Shown piece by piece: positions 1 to 7,819 of a DNA stretch of 64,000 bases. A program made the position numbers and the translations under genes. Source of the DNA: Salinicoccus sp. Bachu38 (GTDB taxonomy: Bacteria > Bacillota > Bacilli > Staphylococcales > Salinicoccaceae); assembly GCF_038561955.2 (NCBI RefSeq), contig NZ_CP138333.2:1302001-1366000 (forward strand), in the 5' to 3' direction. Under the pieces are notes generated by a model, which worked only from the letters and a program-made list of their open reading frames with translations, searched no databases and was not told the origin of the DNA. How positions within the stretch are numbered: the stretch's first letter is position 1; each line of letters opens with the position of its first letter.

Positions 1-394
1 CGACGGGGCCTCCCATGTCATCAACTATGACATCCCGAAGGACATCGAATTCTTCACACACCGCGTCGGACGTGTGGGCAGGGGCGCCTATACAGGCACA
101 GCAGTCACCCTCTATACGCCGGATGAGGAATACCTCGTCAATGCGCTGGAGGCCAAAGGCTATCAGTTCATCCATGAGGACATCAAAAAGGGCGAACTCG
201 TCGAAATAAAATCAAGAACCGAACGGGCAAAGCGGAAACGGAAGGATTCGCACCTCGAGAACCAACTCTCACACAGGGTGAAGAAACCGAAGAAAGTCAA
301 GCCGGGCTACAGGAAGAAAATGAAGCACGAACTCAACACCCTGAAGCAGCAGGAGCGGATGAAGCACTCGAAAAGCAGAAAGAAAAAAAGATAG
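1..394 (+). CDS. cshB: DEAD-box RNA helicase CshB, C-terminal part (5' truncated by window)
   Basis: The reading frame is open from base 2 and gives about 130 residues of the helicase C-terminal half. The motif VI region reads THRVGRVGRG, where DEAD-box helicases have an HRxGRxGR arginine-finger motif, and a lysine/arginine-rich tail of about 70 residues follows. Such basic tails bind RNA in cold-shock and ribosome-biogenesis helicases. The symbol cshB is chosen because this helicase directly precedes nfo in both Bacillus and Staphylococcus. The start lies upstream of the window. nfo follows after 21 bases, so the two are probably co-transcribed. Confidence 0.88.
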   Translation, partial: DGASHVINYDIPKDIEFFTHRVGRVGRGAYTGTAVTLYTPDEEYLVNALEAKGYQFIHEDIKKGELVEIKSRTERAKRKRKDSHLENQLSHRVKKPKKVKPGYRKKMKHELNTLKQQERMKHSKSRKKKR

Positions 395-415
395 GAAATC
401 AGAAAGGTGAATGAA

Positions 416-1324
416 ATGCTTATAGGATCACACGTTTCAATGAGCGGCAAGAAAATGCTGGAGGCGGCAAGCATCAGCGCCAAAAGCTATGGAGCAAACA
501 CATTCATGATCTATACAGGTGCACCGCAGAACACGAGAAGGAAGAAGATCGAAGATCTGAACATAGAGGCCGGCAAACGGCATATGGCGGATCATGGCAT
601 GTCCAATATTGTCGTCCATGCACCTTACATCATCAATATTGCCAATTCCGAACGTGAAGGTGTATTTGAACACGGTGTGGAATTCCTGCAGGAGGAGATT
701 GTTCGGACAGAGCACCTGGGCAGCAACCAGATCGTCCTCCACCCCGGAAGCCATGTTGGTACAGGTGCAGAACGTGGAATCAGGTCGATCATCGAGGGGC
801 TCAATGAAGTGCTGACGAATGACAATGATGTTCAGATCGCCCTCGAGACGATGGCGGGCAAAGGCTCTGAAGTCGGCCGCACATTCGAAGAGATTGCACA
901 GATCATCGATGGCGTGACGAACAATGAAAGGTTGAGTGTATGCTTCGATACATGCCACGTGCATGATGCAGGCTATGATATCGTCAATGATTTTGATGGT
1001 GTACTTGATGAGTTCGACCGCATCATCGGCAAGGACCGCATAAAAGTCCTTCATATCAACGACTCCAAAAATGAACGGGGCGCCCACAAGGACCGCCACG
1101 AGAATATCGGCTTCGGCCATATCGGTTTCGACGCCCTTTCATATGTCATCAATCATCCCGATTTCGAGGAAATACCAAAAATACTTGAGACACCATTTGT
1201 CGGACCGGATAAGAAGAACAGGGTTGCCCCTTATGCACATGAGATCGAAATGATCAGAAGCGGCAGCTTCAATCCTTCACTTAAAGAGGAAATCAATCCG
1301 ATGATGGCAGGAGTACAGGAGTAA
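416..1324 (+). CDS. nfo: Endonuclease IV (AP endonuclease)
   Basis: This 302-residue protein should cleave DNA 5' of abasic sites during base excision repair, using a trinuclear zinc centre. The family landmarks are clear: an N-terminal [10 protein letters not shown], the metal-site segments [17 protein letters not shown] and LETMAGKG, then [33 protein letters not shown] and a C-terminal ILETP. I choose the ATG at 416 over the in-frame GTG at 407 because the Shine-Dalgarno AAAGGTG (403-409) sits at the right distance and homologues begin MLLGSHVS. A terminator follows directly. Confidence 0.95.
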   Translation: MLIGSHVSMSGKKMLEAASISAKSYGANTFMIYTGAPQNTRRKKIEDLNIEAGKRHMADHGMSNIVVHAPYIINIANSEREGVFEHGVEFLQEEIVRTEHLGSNQIVLHPGSHVGTGAERGIRSIIEGLNEVLTNDNDVQIALETMAGKGSEVGRTFEEIAQIIDGVTNNERLSVCFDTCHVHDAGYDIVNDFDGVLDEFDRIIGKDRIKVLHINDSKNERGAHKDRHENIGFGHIGFDALSYVINHPDFEEIPKILETPFVGPDKKNRVAPYAHEIEMIRSGSFNPSLKEEINPMMAGVQE

Positions 1325-1331
1325 TATGGAC

Positions 1332-1366
1332 AAAAACAGGATGGCCACGGCCGTCCTGTTTTTATT
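1332..1366 (+). terminator. Rho-independent terminator after nfo
   Basis: A hairpin pairs AAAACAGGA with TCCTGTTTT around a GC-rich core and runs into a T tract. It closes the cshB-nfo unit before the zinc operon promoter. Confidence 0.85.
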
Positions 1367-1367
1367 T

Positions 1368-1410
1368 CGTAATCATTCCTATTTACAAATCGTAATCATT
1401 CCTTTATAAT
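1368..1410 (+). promoter_or_regulatory. Promoter with two Zur-like operator repeats for the zinc operon
   Basis: The 13-mer CGTAATCATTCCT occurs twice exactly, at 1368-1380 and 1391-1403. Its core TCGTAATCATT matches the left half of the Bacillus-type Zur box (consensus TCGTAATNATTACGA). A sigma-A promoter lies across the second copy: TTTACA at 1382-1387, a 17-bp spacer and TATAAT at 1405-1410. A third related sequence, TGTAATGATT, follows at 1413-1422. A repressor bound to copy 2 would cover the spacer. The Zur assignment is inferred from motif similarity and from the zur gene at the end of this operon. Confidence 0.72.
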
Positions 1411-1443
1411 ACTGTAATGATTAAAAATAAAGGAGTCATCGAG

Positions 1444-2226
1444 ATGGAGCATCCGATATTCGAACTGAACAACATCTCCTATATCTATAGGGACAAGATG
1501 GAAACGACACCGGCATTGAAAGATATCAACCTCAGTGTCCATAAGGGCGATTTTGTCGCACTTGTGGGGCCGAACGGCTCCGGCAAGACCACCCTGATCA
1601 AACTGATCCTCGGTGTCCTCAAACTGCAGAGCGGGGAAATATACATCAATGGCAACAGTCTGCGCAATTTCCATGCGTGGCAGGAAGTCGGCTATGTCTC
1701 CCAGAAATCCAACAGCTTCTCAAAAGGTTTTCCGGCAACGGTCAGCGAAGTTGTACTCAGCGGTTTGACGAAGGCGAAAGGCCTGTTCAGACGATTCGGC
1801 AGGGAAGACTACAGAAAGCTCGATGAAGTGCTGAGTCTGCTCAATATCAGCCATCTGAAGAATAAGAACATCTCCCTCCTGTCCGGCGGACAGACCCAGC
1901 GTGTCTTCATCGCGCGGGCACTGATCAACAATCCGAGCATCCTAGTTCTTGATGAACCGACTGTCGGTATCGATGCAAAGCATGTCAAGGAGTTCTATGA
2001 TGTACTGTTCAGGCTCAAGGAGCAGTCCGTGACCATCCTCCTTGTGACCCACGACATCGGCGTAGTCGTCGATCATGCAGATGAAGTTGCCTGTCTGAAT
2101 GAGCATCTGCATTTCCATGGCACCAACCATGAATTCAAGAATCTTGGCGAAGCGGAACTGTCCAAAATATATGGTTTCCCGCTGCAGCTCGTCTCCCACG
2201 ATCACGAAAGGGCGTGCTGTGAATGA
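1444..2226 (+). CDS. znuC: Zinc ABC transporter ATP-binding protein
   Basis: This 260-residue ATPase energises metal uptake through the permease encoded next. Walker A is GPNGSGKT (residues 42-49), the signature is LSGGQ (146-150), Walker B is VLDEP with D170/E171, and the switch histidine is H203 in VTHD. The C-terminal end is rich in His and Cys (SHDHERACC), in keeping with a metal transporter. The ATG at 1444 is preferred because AGGAG at 1431-1435 is 8 bases upstream; the ATG at 1417 lacks such a site. Zinc rather than manganese is inferred from the Zur-like operators and the adjoining zur. No substrate-binding lipoprotein gene lies in this operon. Confidence 0.88.
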   Translation: MEHPIFELNNISYIYRDKMETTPALKDINLSVHKGDFVALVGPNGSGKTTLIKLILGVLKLQSGEIYINGNSLRNFHAWQEVGYVSQKSNSFSKGFPATVSEVVLSGLTKAKGLFRRFGREDYRKLDEVLSLLNISHLKNKNISLLSGGQTQRVFIARALINNPSILVLDEPTVGIDAKHVKEFYDVLFRLKEQSVTILLVTHDIGVVVDHADEVACLNEHLHFHGTNHEFKNLGEAELSKIYGFPLQLVSHDHERACCE

Positions 2227-3074
2227 TTCAGGCACTGCTAGAATACGACTTCATCCGCTATTCATTCATCAGTGGTCTGGTCGCCGGCCTGATTGCCCCC
2301 CTGATCGGCACTTTCATCGTCATCAGAAGGCTGTCATTGATTGCGGATGCACTCAGCCACGTCACTCTGGGCGGCATTACATTTGGAGTCTATCTGTCAT
2401 CGCTGATCGGAATGACCATCAATCCACTTATTACAGGCATCATCTTCTCCATTCTCGGTGCTCTTGGCATCGAGCGTCTGCGCACGGTCTACAGACATTA
2501 TCAGGAACTTGCCATACCGATCATCATGAGCTTCGGGGTGGCTCTCAGTGTACTGTTCCTGTCGCTCGCTGACGGATTCAACCAGGACCTGTTCGGATAC
2601 CTCTTTGGAAGTATCAGCGCAGTAAGCAGTATCGACCTGATTCTGATCTCCGTCATCGGCATCATTGTCCTCATCTTCATCTATCTGCTGTACAAGGAGA
2701 TGTTCCTTGTCTCCTTCGATGAAGAGTATGCGAATGTCATGAACATCAACAAATGGATCCACTTCATGTTCATCATCGTCGTGGCTCTCGTCATCAGTGC
2801 TTCAATGCGGATCGTCGGCATACTGCTTGTCAGTGCCCTGATGACGTTGCCGGTGGCGTCAGCGATGCGCGTCACCTCGAGCTTCCGGCAGCTGATGATC
2901 ATGAGTGTCATATTCGGTGAATTCGCGGTCATCGCCGGACTGTTCATGAGTTTCCACCTCGACATATCCCCAGGGGGGACGATCGTACTCGTTTCGCTGG
3001 CCATTCTGGCGGCGACCATAATTCTCGACCGTATAGGAGTGAAAAGACGTGGAGAACCAATTGACTCAGTATAA
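2223..3074 (+). CDS. znuB: Zinc ABC transporter permease (ABC-3 family)
   Basis: This 283-residue membrane protein has about seven to eight hydrophobic segments and the ABC-3 family hallmarks: an N-terminal SGLVAGLIAPLIGTFIVIRRLSLIADALSHVTLGG-type region (read in shorter pieces), and a late segment RIVGILLVSALMTLPVASA. It should form the transmembrane pore for zinc paired with the ATPase before it. Its ATG overlaps the znuC stop codon (ATGA), which indicates translational coupling. Its 3' end overlaps zur by 26 bases. Confidence 0.9.
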   Translation: MIQALLEYDFIRYSFISGLVAGLIAPLIGTFIVIRRLSLIADALSHVTLGGITFGVYLSSLIGMTINPLITGIIFSILGALGIERLRTVYRHYQELAIPIIMSFGVALSVLFLSLADGFNQDLFGYLFGSISAVSSIDLILISVIGIIVLIFIYLLYKEMFLVSFDEEYANVMNINKWIHFMFIIVVALVISASMRIVGILLVSALMTLPVASAMRVTSSFRQLMIMSVIFGEFAVIAGLFMSFHLDISPGGTIVLVSLAILAATIILDRIGVKRRGEPIDSV

Positions 3075-3477
3075 AGAGAGACTCCAAGAAAACAAACTTA
3101 AGATTACACAGAAAAGAATGCGCATGATCGAGCTGTTTCTGGATGAAGACAGATATTTGAGCGCCAAGGATGTCCAGGAGCTGCTGAACGCAGACTATCC
3201 CGGCATCAGCTATGATACGATATACCGTAATCTGTATACACTGAAGGACATAGAAGTCCTTGAACAGACCACCCTGTCCGGTGAGATGCACTACAAGATT
3301 TCATGCACGACGCATCACCATCATCATTTCATATGTGATGAATGCGGCGACACGAAAGTCATCCACTACTGTCCGGTCGAAACATGGCAGGATGAACTGG
3401 ATGATGTTGAAATAAAGAACCATAAAGTAGAGCTCTACGGTCTGTGTGGAGCATGCAGGAGAGCCAGGATCTCATAG
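3049..3477 (+). CDS. zur: Fur-family zinc uptake regulator Zur
   Basis: This 142-residue Fur-family repressor has an N-terminal winged helix with YDTIYRNLYTLKDIEVL as the recognition region. A five-histidine run occupies residues 89-93. Two CxxC pairs, C96/C99 and C133/C136, would hold the structural zinc. Similarity to S. aureus Zur is strong through the stretch HHHHHFICDECGDTKVI. The GTG start at 3049 has AGGAG at 3035-3039, nine bases upstream. Being last in the zinc operon, it probably autoregulates through the upstream repeats. Its TAG stop lies in the loop of the operon terminator. Confidence 0.92.
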   Translation: MENQLTQYKERLQENKLKITQKRMRMIELFLDEDRYLSAKDVQELLNADYPGISYDTIYRNLYTLKDIEVLEQTTLSGEMHYKISCTTHHHHHFICDECGDTKVIHYCPVETWQDELDDVEIKNHKVELYGLCGACRRARIS

Positions 3478-3490
3478 ATCCTGGTTTTTT
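3464..3490 (+). terminator. Terminator overlapping the zur stop codon
   Basis: CCAGGATC (3464-3471) pairs perfectly with GATCCTGG (3477-3484), and six T residues follow. The zur TAG (3475-3477) falls at the loop/right-arm junction. Confidence 0.9.
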
Positions 3491-3493
3491 ATG

Positions 3494-3540
3494 TTGACTA
3501 TATTGTATATATCGTATATATTATATATACACAATATATA
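3494..3540 (+). promoter_or_regulatory. Promoter and AT-rich inverted-repeat operator of the GntR/ABC operon
   Basis: TTGACT at 3494-3499, a 17-bp spacer and TATATT at 3517-3522 form a good promoter. Over it lies an imperfect inverted repeat with outer arms TATTGTATATA (3501-3511) and TATATACACAATA (3525-3537). YtrA-type GntR repressors usually bind an operator at their own promoter, so autoregulation by the next gene is inferred. Confidence 0.6.
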
Positions 3541-3554
3541 CGGAGGTGAAGCGC

Positions 3555-3929
3555 TTGGACATAAAAATTTCAAATCAAAGTGAGGTCCCGATATATGAGC
3601 AGCTGAAGAATGAAATCATACACCTTATCATGACCGGGGCATTGAGGCCGGGAGATCCTTTATTGTCGATGCGCAGGCTGGCCAAGGAACTGAGCATCAG
3701 CATCATCACGACAAAAAGGGCATATCAGGACCTCGAAGCCGCTGGATATGTATATTCAGTTGTCGGGAAGGGCACATTCGTCAGTGAACAGAATAACGAA
3801 AACAGAAGGGAACAGATACTGGTCGAAATTGAAAAGAAATTGGAAGACCTGCTTTCTACAGCGAAAAAAATCGATCTGTCCACCAGGGAACTGGTGGAGA
3901 TGATGAAAGTGATGGAGGAGGATCAATGA
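3555..3929 (+). CDS. GntR-family regulator, YtrA subfamily
   Basis: This 124-residue protein has an N-terminal GntR winged helix (SEVPIYEQLKNEIIHLIMTG, then MRRLAKELSISIITTKRAYQDLEAAGYVYSV in shorter motifs) and only a short helical C-terminal tail. That architecture marks the YtrA subfamily, which regulates its own ABC transporter operon. The TTG at 3555 is preferred because GGAGGTG (3542-3548) is seven bases upstream; the in-frame GTG at 3546 overlaps that site. The stop codon overlaps the next gene. The inducer is unknown; some relatives respond to cell-wall antibiotics. Confidence 0.85.
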   Translation: MDIKISNQSEVPIYEQLKNEIIHLIMTGALRPGDPLLSMRRLAKELSISIITTKRAYQDLEAAGYVYSVVGKGTFVSEQNNENRREQILVEIEKKLEDLLSTAKKIDLSTRELVEMMKVMEEDQ

Positions 3930-4798
3930 TGAATGCTGTTACTGTCGCCGGATTGGAAAAGGATATGGGACGATTCAGATTGAAGGATATCAACCTCAAT
4001 ATCAGAAAAGGCTATATCACCGGTCTGATTGGTGAGAATGGGTCAGGGAAATCCACACTGATCCATCATATGCTGGTATTGAAGAAGCAGGACGGGGGAC
4101 GGATCAGCATATTGGATAAGGATCTTGAAAAGGAAAGGGAGGAGCTGCTGAACCGTATCGGGCTGGTATTTGCCGAAGACCGTTTTCCCCAGAACATCAA
4201 TCCAAAGAGACTCAATGGACTTTTGACTGTCTACTATGATCATTGGCATGCTGATACGTTCTTTGCATATCTGGAAAGGTTCAACGTGGACGCCACAAGC
4301 AAAATCAAATTCCTGTCCACAGGGGAAAAAGTGAAACTTTCCATTGCAATCGCCTTGAGCCACGATGCTGAGCTGCTGATTTTGGACGAACCGACTTCGA
4401 ACCTCGATCCGACCTTCAGGATGGAACTGCTGAATATCCTGCAGACACTCATGACGGACGAAGATGTCACGATACTCTTCAGCACGCATATCACTACAGA
4501 TCTTGAGAAGATCGCCGACTATATCGTAATGATCGATGATGGGGAAGTACTGTTCGACATGGAGAAGGATGTACTCTTCGAGTCCTACAGGAAAGTGAAG
4601 GGAGACCGTAAGATCATCGATGATGCAGGTGAACTGCTGATCGGCACAACCATAAACGCACTCGGATTTGAAGCGATGACAAGAGAGCCTCAGGCACTCG
4701 TGGAACTTTATGGAAGAAAGGTATTGATTGAAAATCTGACGCTGGACGAAATGATGTACTTCATAAAAAGGGAGAAGGGAGAGACGATCAATGGGTAA
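3926..4798 (+). CDS. ABC transporter ATP-binding protein (YtrB-like)
   Basis: This 290-residue ATPase has Walker A GENGSGKST, a variant signature LSTGEKVKL instead of LSGGQ, Walker B LLILDEPTSNLD and the switch STHITTD. About 80 residues follow the nucleotide-binding domain. The LSTG-type signature and the pairing with a YtrA-like regulator and a small permease match Bacillus ytr-type exporters or stress modules. It overlaps the regulator by four bases (ATGATGA, with a second ATG at 3929) and the permease by eight. Substrate is unknown. Confidence 0.8.
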   Translation: MMNAVTVAGLEKDMGRFRLKDINLNIRKGYITGLIGENGSGKSTLIHHMLVLKKQDGGRISILDKDLEKEREELLNRIGLVFAEDRFPQNINPKRLNGLLTVYYDHWHADTFFAYLERFNVDATSKIKFLSTGEKVKLSIAIALSHDAELLILDEPTSNLDPTFRMELLNILQTLMTDEDVTILFSTHITTDLEKIADYIVMIDDGEVLFDMEKDVLFESYRKVKGDRKIIDDAGELLIGTTINALGFEAMTREPQALVELYGRKVLIENLTLDEMMYFIKREKGETING

Positions 4799-5444
4799 AC
4801 AGCTCTACCTGAACCTGTTCCAGTCAAAATGGATATGGTATCTGGGTATTTTCACGATCCTCCTCAACCTGCTCATGGCACTGTCATTATCGGATTACAG
4901 GGGAAGCCTGATGCCATTCATCAATGTAATCAATGGCATTGCAGTGGTCTATACTACCTCCGCATACCTGAACATCCACTATATGCTGAAGTCGGATGAC
5001 AACCACTACTTCTATTTCACTCTCCCCAACACCAAAAGGAACATCATCAGGGGAGACTATATCTACTATATGGTTATGATGGCTCTGACTGCCGCCATAT
5101 TCGGCAGCTACATGATGATCATTCAGGAAACGTATTATCTATATGGCTTCATGATGCTGATGGGTGTGAGCCTGATAGTGATGAGCCTGTACTATTTTGG
5201 ATATGGGAAGTATTGGCTGCGGTATCTGTCCACCGGATATTTCATTTATGGTGTGCCCATGCTGATGACGTATCTGTTCCACTTCATGCCCCTGATCAAT
5301 GTCAACCAGCTCGAACGGGAACTGCCGGGAATGGATTTCTACCTTTATCATCTGCCGGCCTATATGCTTGCCGCAGGCATTGCACTGTTCTTCATCAGTT
5401 ATGCAATCAACCTGCGCAATATTACAAAACACGATATGGTGTAG
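4791..5444 (+). CDS. ABC-2 type permease subunit
   Basis: This 217-residue protein has about six hydrophobic segments and no catalytic motif. Segments near residues 15-30, 45-60, 85-110, 115-135, 145-165 and 190-208 look transmembrane. Its start lies inside the end of the ATPase gene, so it is translated with it and is probably its membrane partner. It resembles the ABC-2 membrane proteins paired with YtrB-like ATPases. Substrate is unknown. A hairpin terminator follows. Confidence 0.7.
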   Translation: MGKQLYLNLFQSKWIWYLGIFTILLNLLMALSLSDYRGSLMPFINVINGIAVVYTTSAYLNIHYMLKSDDNHYFYFTLPNTKRNIIRGDYIYYMVMMALTAAIFGSYMMIIQETYYLYGFMMLMGVSLIVMSLYYFGYGKYWLRYLSTGYFIYGVPMLMTYLFHFMPLINVNQLERELPGMDFYLYHLPAYMLAAGIALFFISYAINLRNITKHDMV

Positions 5445-5449
5445 AATGA

Positions 5450-5480
5450 CCCGAACTTCTCCGGAGGTTCGGGCATTTTT
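5450..5480 (+). terminator. Terminator after the ABC module
   Basis: CCCGAAC and GTTCGGG pair around a TTCTCCGGAG loop and are followed by CATTTTT. Confidence 0.75.
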
Positions 5481-5520
5481 GGCATCTTCATTGCTGATGG
5501 AACATATCTCAACCAGTTAT

Positions 5521-5549
5521 TTTACACTTCTTTGCTCCGGCAGTATGAT
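5521..5549 (+). promoter_or_regulatory. Sigma-A promoter of the sarcosine oxidase gene
   Basis: TTTACA (5521-5526) and TATGAT (5544-5549) are separated by exactly 17 bases. They lie 60 bases upstream of the soxA start. Confidence 0.65.
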
Positions 5550-5610
5550 GAATATAAATAGATGGAAGCATCCCGGGGATGGGCTGCCTTTCCTGAAGGG
5601 GAGAGATATT

Positions 5611-6774
5611 ATGGAGAAACATTATGATGTAATCATTGTCGGTGCAGGTTCGATGGGCATGGCTGCGGGGTACTACCTGTCCAAAAAGGGGATCCGGACA
5701 CTCATGATCGATGCTTTCGATCCACCGCATGCGAACGGTAGCCATAGCGGGGACACACGACTGATAAGGCATGCCTGCGGGGAGGGCTTCGATTATATTC
5801 CTCTTGCCATGCGCGCACAGGAGCTATGGGATGACCTCCAGAAGGAGACATCGGAAACGATATTCCGCAAAACGGGTGTTCTGACATATGGCCCTCCACA
5901 GTCAGAGTTTGTAGGCAGGGCCATTGAAGGGGGGCGGGCATATGACCTGAATATCGAAACCCTTTCCGCCGATGAGATCAATGAACGCTGGACCGGCATC
6001 TCTATCGATGATGACCATATCGGATGCTATGAACCGGATGCCGGAGTGCTGTTCAGCGAAAACTGCATCCGTACATTCCGCCGGCTGGCGCTCGAAAACG
6101 GTGCAGAACTCAAAGTGAATTCACCGGTGCAGGAAATAGAAGTGCATGAAAATTCCGCCAGAGTGTCTACTCGCGATGCATCATATACTTCAGACAAACT
6201 GATCATCAGCGGCGGTGCGTGGAACAAGAGAATACTGGATGATCTGGGATTGAATCTCAGACTCACACCGAGCCGTCGGGCGATCACCTGGTTCAACTCG
6301 GATGACGCCCTGTACAGATCGGACACCTTCCCCGGATTCTTTGCCGACCTGGCGGACAGTGTATACTATGGGTTCCCCTGCATCGATGGGGCCGGACTCA
6401 AAATCGGCCGTTATGACAATGGGGATGATATGGCTCCGGAATACATGAACAGGGAATTCGGCGCTTATGACAAGGATGAAGGCGATCTGAGACATTTCCT
6501 GGATGACCAGATGAAGGAAGCGAACGGCAAGCTGAATGTCGGAAAAGTATGCATATTTACGAATACGCCGGATGAACACTTCATCATCGACAAGCATCCG
6601 GAACATCCGCATGTTGCCATTGCCGCCGGTTTTTCCGGTCATGGCTACAAGTTCTCAAGTGCAGTCGGTGAGATTCTGGGCGACCTTGTCACTGAAGGCC
6701 GGTCACAACTCGATATATCATTATTTTCAGCAACGCGACCGTCACTCCAGCCACAGAGGACAGAGAAACTCTGA
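5611..6774 (+). CDS. soxA: Monomeric sarcosine oxidase (N-methyl amino acid oxidase family)
   Basis: This 387-residue flavoenzyme should oxidise sarcosine to glycine, formaldehyde and H2O2. The N-terminus has the FAD-binding GAGSMGMAAGYYLSKKG. The flavin-site stretch GSHSGDTRLIRHACGEG matches bacterial monomeric sarcosine oxidases. Near the C-terminus, VCIFTNTPDEHFIID carries C314, the position that covalently links FAD in the Bacillus enzyme, followed by AAGFSGHGYKFSS. The ATG at 5611 is chosen over a 104-residue longer frame because GGGGAGA lies just upstream and the GAGSMG motif falls near the N-terminus. N-methyltryptophan oxidase is the main alternative. The divergence from the Bacillus/Staphylococcus core order suggests an accessory gene. 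Confidence 0.85.
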   Translation: MEKHYDVIIVGAGSMGMAAGYYLSKKGIRTLMIDAFDPPHANGSHSGDTRLIRHACGEGFDYIPLAMRAQELWDDLQKETSETIFRKTGVLTYGPPQSEFVGRAIEGGRAYDLNIETLSADEINERWTGISIDDDHIGCYEPDAGVLFSENCIRTFRRLALENGAELKVNSPVQEIEVHENSARVSTRDASYTSDKLIISGGAWNKRILDDLGLNLRLTPSRRAITWFNSDDALYRSDTFPGFFADLADSVYYGFPCIDGAGLKIGRYDNGDDMAPEYMNREFGAYDKDEGDLRHFLDDQMKEANGKLNVGKVCIFTNTPDEHFIIDKHPEHPHVAIAAGFSGHGYKFSSAVGEILGDLVTEGRSQLDISLFSATRPSLQPQRTEKL

Positions 6775-6821
6775 AGGAGTCTATTAAAAGAACATTAATA
6801 TCTGAATATTTTAAATTCCAT

Positions 6822-6851
6822 TGCCCTCCATCTGAAATCGCATGTATAATG
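6822..6851 (+). promoter_or_regulatory. Promoter of the LysR regulator
   Basis: TTGCCC (6822-6827) and TATAAT (6846-6851) are 18 bases apart, 42 bases upstream of the start. Confidence 0.55.
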
Positions 6852-6892
6852 GTTTAAAAATCACCTGAAACAATCGTGGGAGGGGGAACAGG

Positions 6893-7768
6893 ATGGAACT
6901 CAAGGATCTGCGGATTTTCCAGAGCGTTGCCGGGGCTGGCAGTATCAGCAGGGGGGCAAAGGCATTGAACTTCGTCCAGTCCCATGTGACGGCACGGATC
7001 AAAGCAATGGAAATCGAACTGGATACTAAGCTGTTCCTCCGCCACAGCAGGGGGACGACCCTCACAGCTGAAGGCCGGAAGCTTGAAGTCTATGCCCGTC
7101 AAATCCTGAGTCTGATGGATGATATGGAAAAAGATTTCAGCGATAACGACAGTCCTTCCGGCAGCCTCAATATCGGAACGGTGGAAACAATCGTGAAGCT
7201 GCCGGATATCCTTTCCATGTTCCAGCGTCACTATGGCGGAGTCAGCCTGTCCCTTACTTCAGATGTCACGGCAAATATTACTGCCCAAATACTCGACAGG
7301 CAACTGGATGGTGCATTTGTCGCAGATTTCGAGCCGAATCCAAAAATCAGCAGAATAGAGATCTTCCGGGAGACGCTCACCCTTGTTTCAAGTGAGCCCG
7401 AAATCAGCTTGGATGATCTGAAAAGGAAACCGATGCTCGTCTTCAAGAAGGGATGCAGTTATCGTGAAAACTTGGAGAGATGGCTGATGGACGAAGGGGT
7501 GATGCACGCGAAAGTGATGGAATTTGGCACACTCGAGACGATCATCGGAAGTATCCGGTCCGGCCTCGGCATCAGTCTCGTTCCGAAATCCACCATCCAG
7601 CCACTCATCCAATCAGGAGAGGTCCATGTCCACGATATCCCAGAGGAATACAGCAATATCTCGACGGATTTCATCTGGAACAAGGAGGCCTACCTTACCC
7701 GCACAATGGACAAATTCATCCAGACCGTGCAGGCCTTCAAGGTGCAGGAGGAAAGAGGAAGGGTGTAA
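6893..7768 (+). CDS. LysR-family transcriptional regulator
   Basis: This 291-residue regulator has the LysR winged helix at residues 1-60 (DLRIFQSVAGAGSISRGAKALN, then SHVTARIKAMEIEL and LFLRHSRGTTLTAEG in pieces) and a substrate-binding-like effector domain from about residue 90. The closest family pattern I recognise is the CysL/YwfM-like group, but specificity cannot be told from sequence. It follows soxA in the same direction but has its own promoter, so control of soxA is possible but unproven. SD GGGAGGGGG lies before the ATG. Confidence 0.85.
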   Translation: MELKDLRIFQSVAGAGSISRGAKALNFVQSHVTARIKAMEIELDTKLFLRHSRGTTLTAEGRKLEVYARQILSLMDDMEKDFSDNDSPSGSLNIGTVETIVKLPDILSMFQRHYGGVSLSLTSDVTANITAQILDRQLDGAFVADFEPNPKISRIEIFRETLTLVSSEPEISLDDLKRKPMLVFKKGCSYRENLERWLMDEGVMHAKVMEFGTLETIIGSIRSGLGISLVPKSTIQPLIQSGEVHVHDIPEEYSNISTDFIWNKEAYLTRTMDKFIQTVQAFKVQEERGRV

Positions 7769-7773
7769 AACGT

Positions 7774-7812
7774 AGGAATCCCCCGCAGCCCATTGGACTG
7801 CGAGGGATTCCT
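7774..7812. terminator. Bidirectional terminator between lysR-type gene and ispG
   Basis: AGGAATCCC-CC-GCAG (7774-7788) pairs with CTGC-GA-GGGATTCCT (7798-7812). It lies between converging genes and can serve both strands. Confidence 0.8.
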
Positions 7813-7819
7813 TTCTGTA

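Noticed and set aside
5299-5610. 104-residue N-terminal extension of the sarcosine oxidase frame
   Set aside because: It overlaps the ABC permease and its terminator, contains a promoter for soxA, and shifts the FAD motif far from the N-terminus. The ATG at 5611 has a proper ribosome site.
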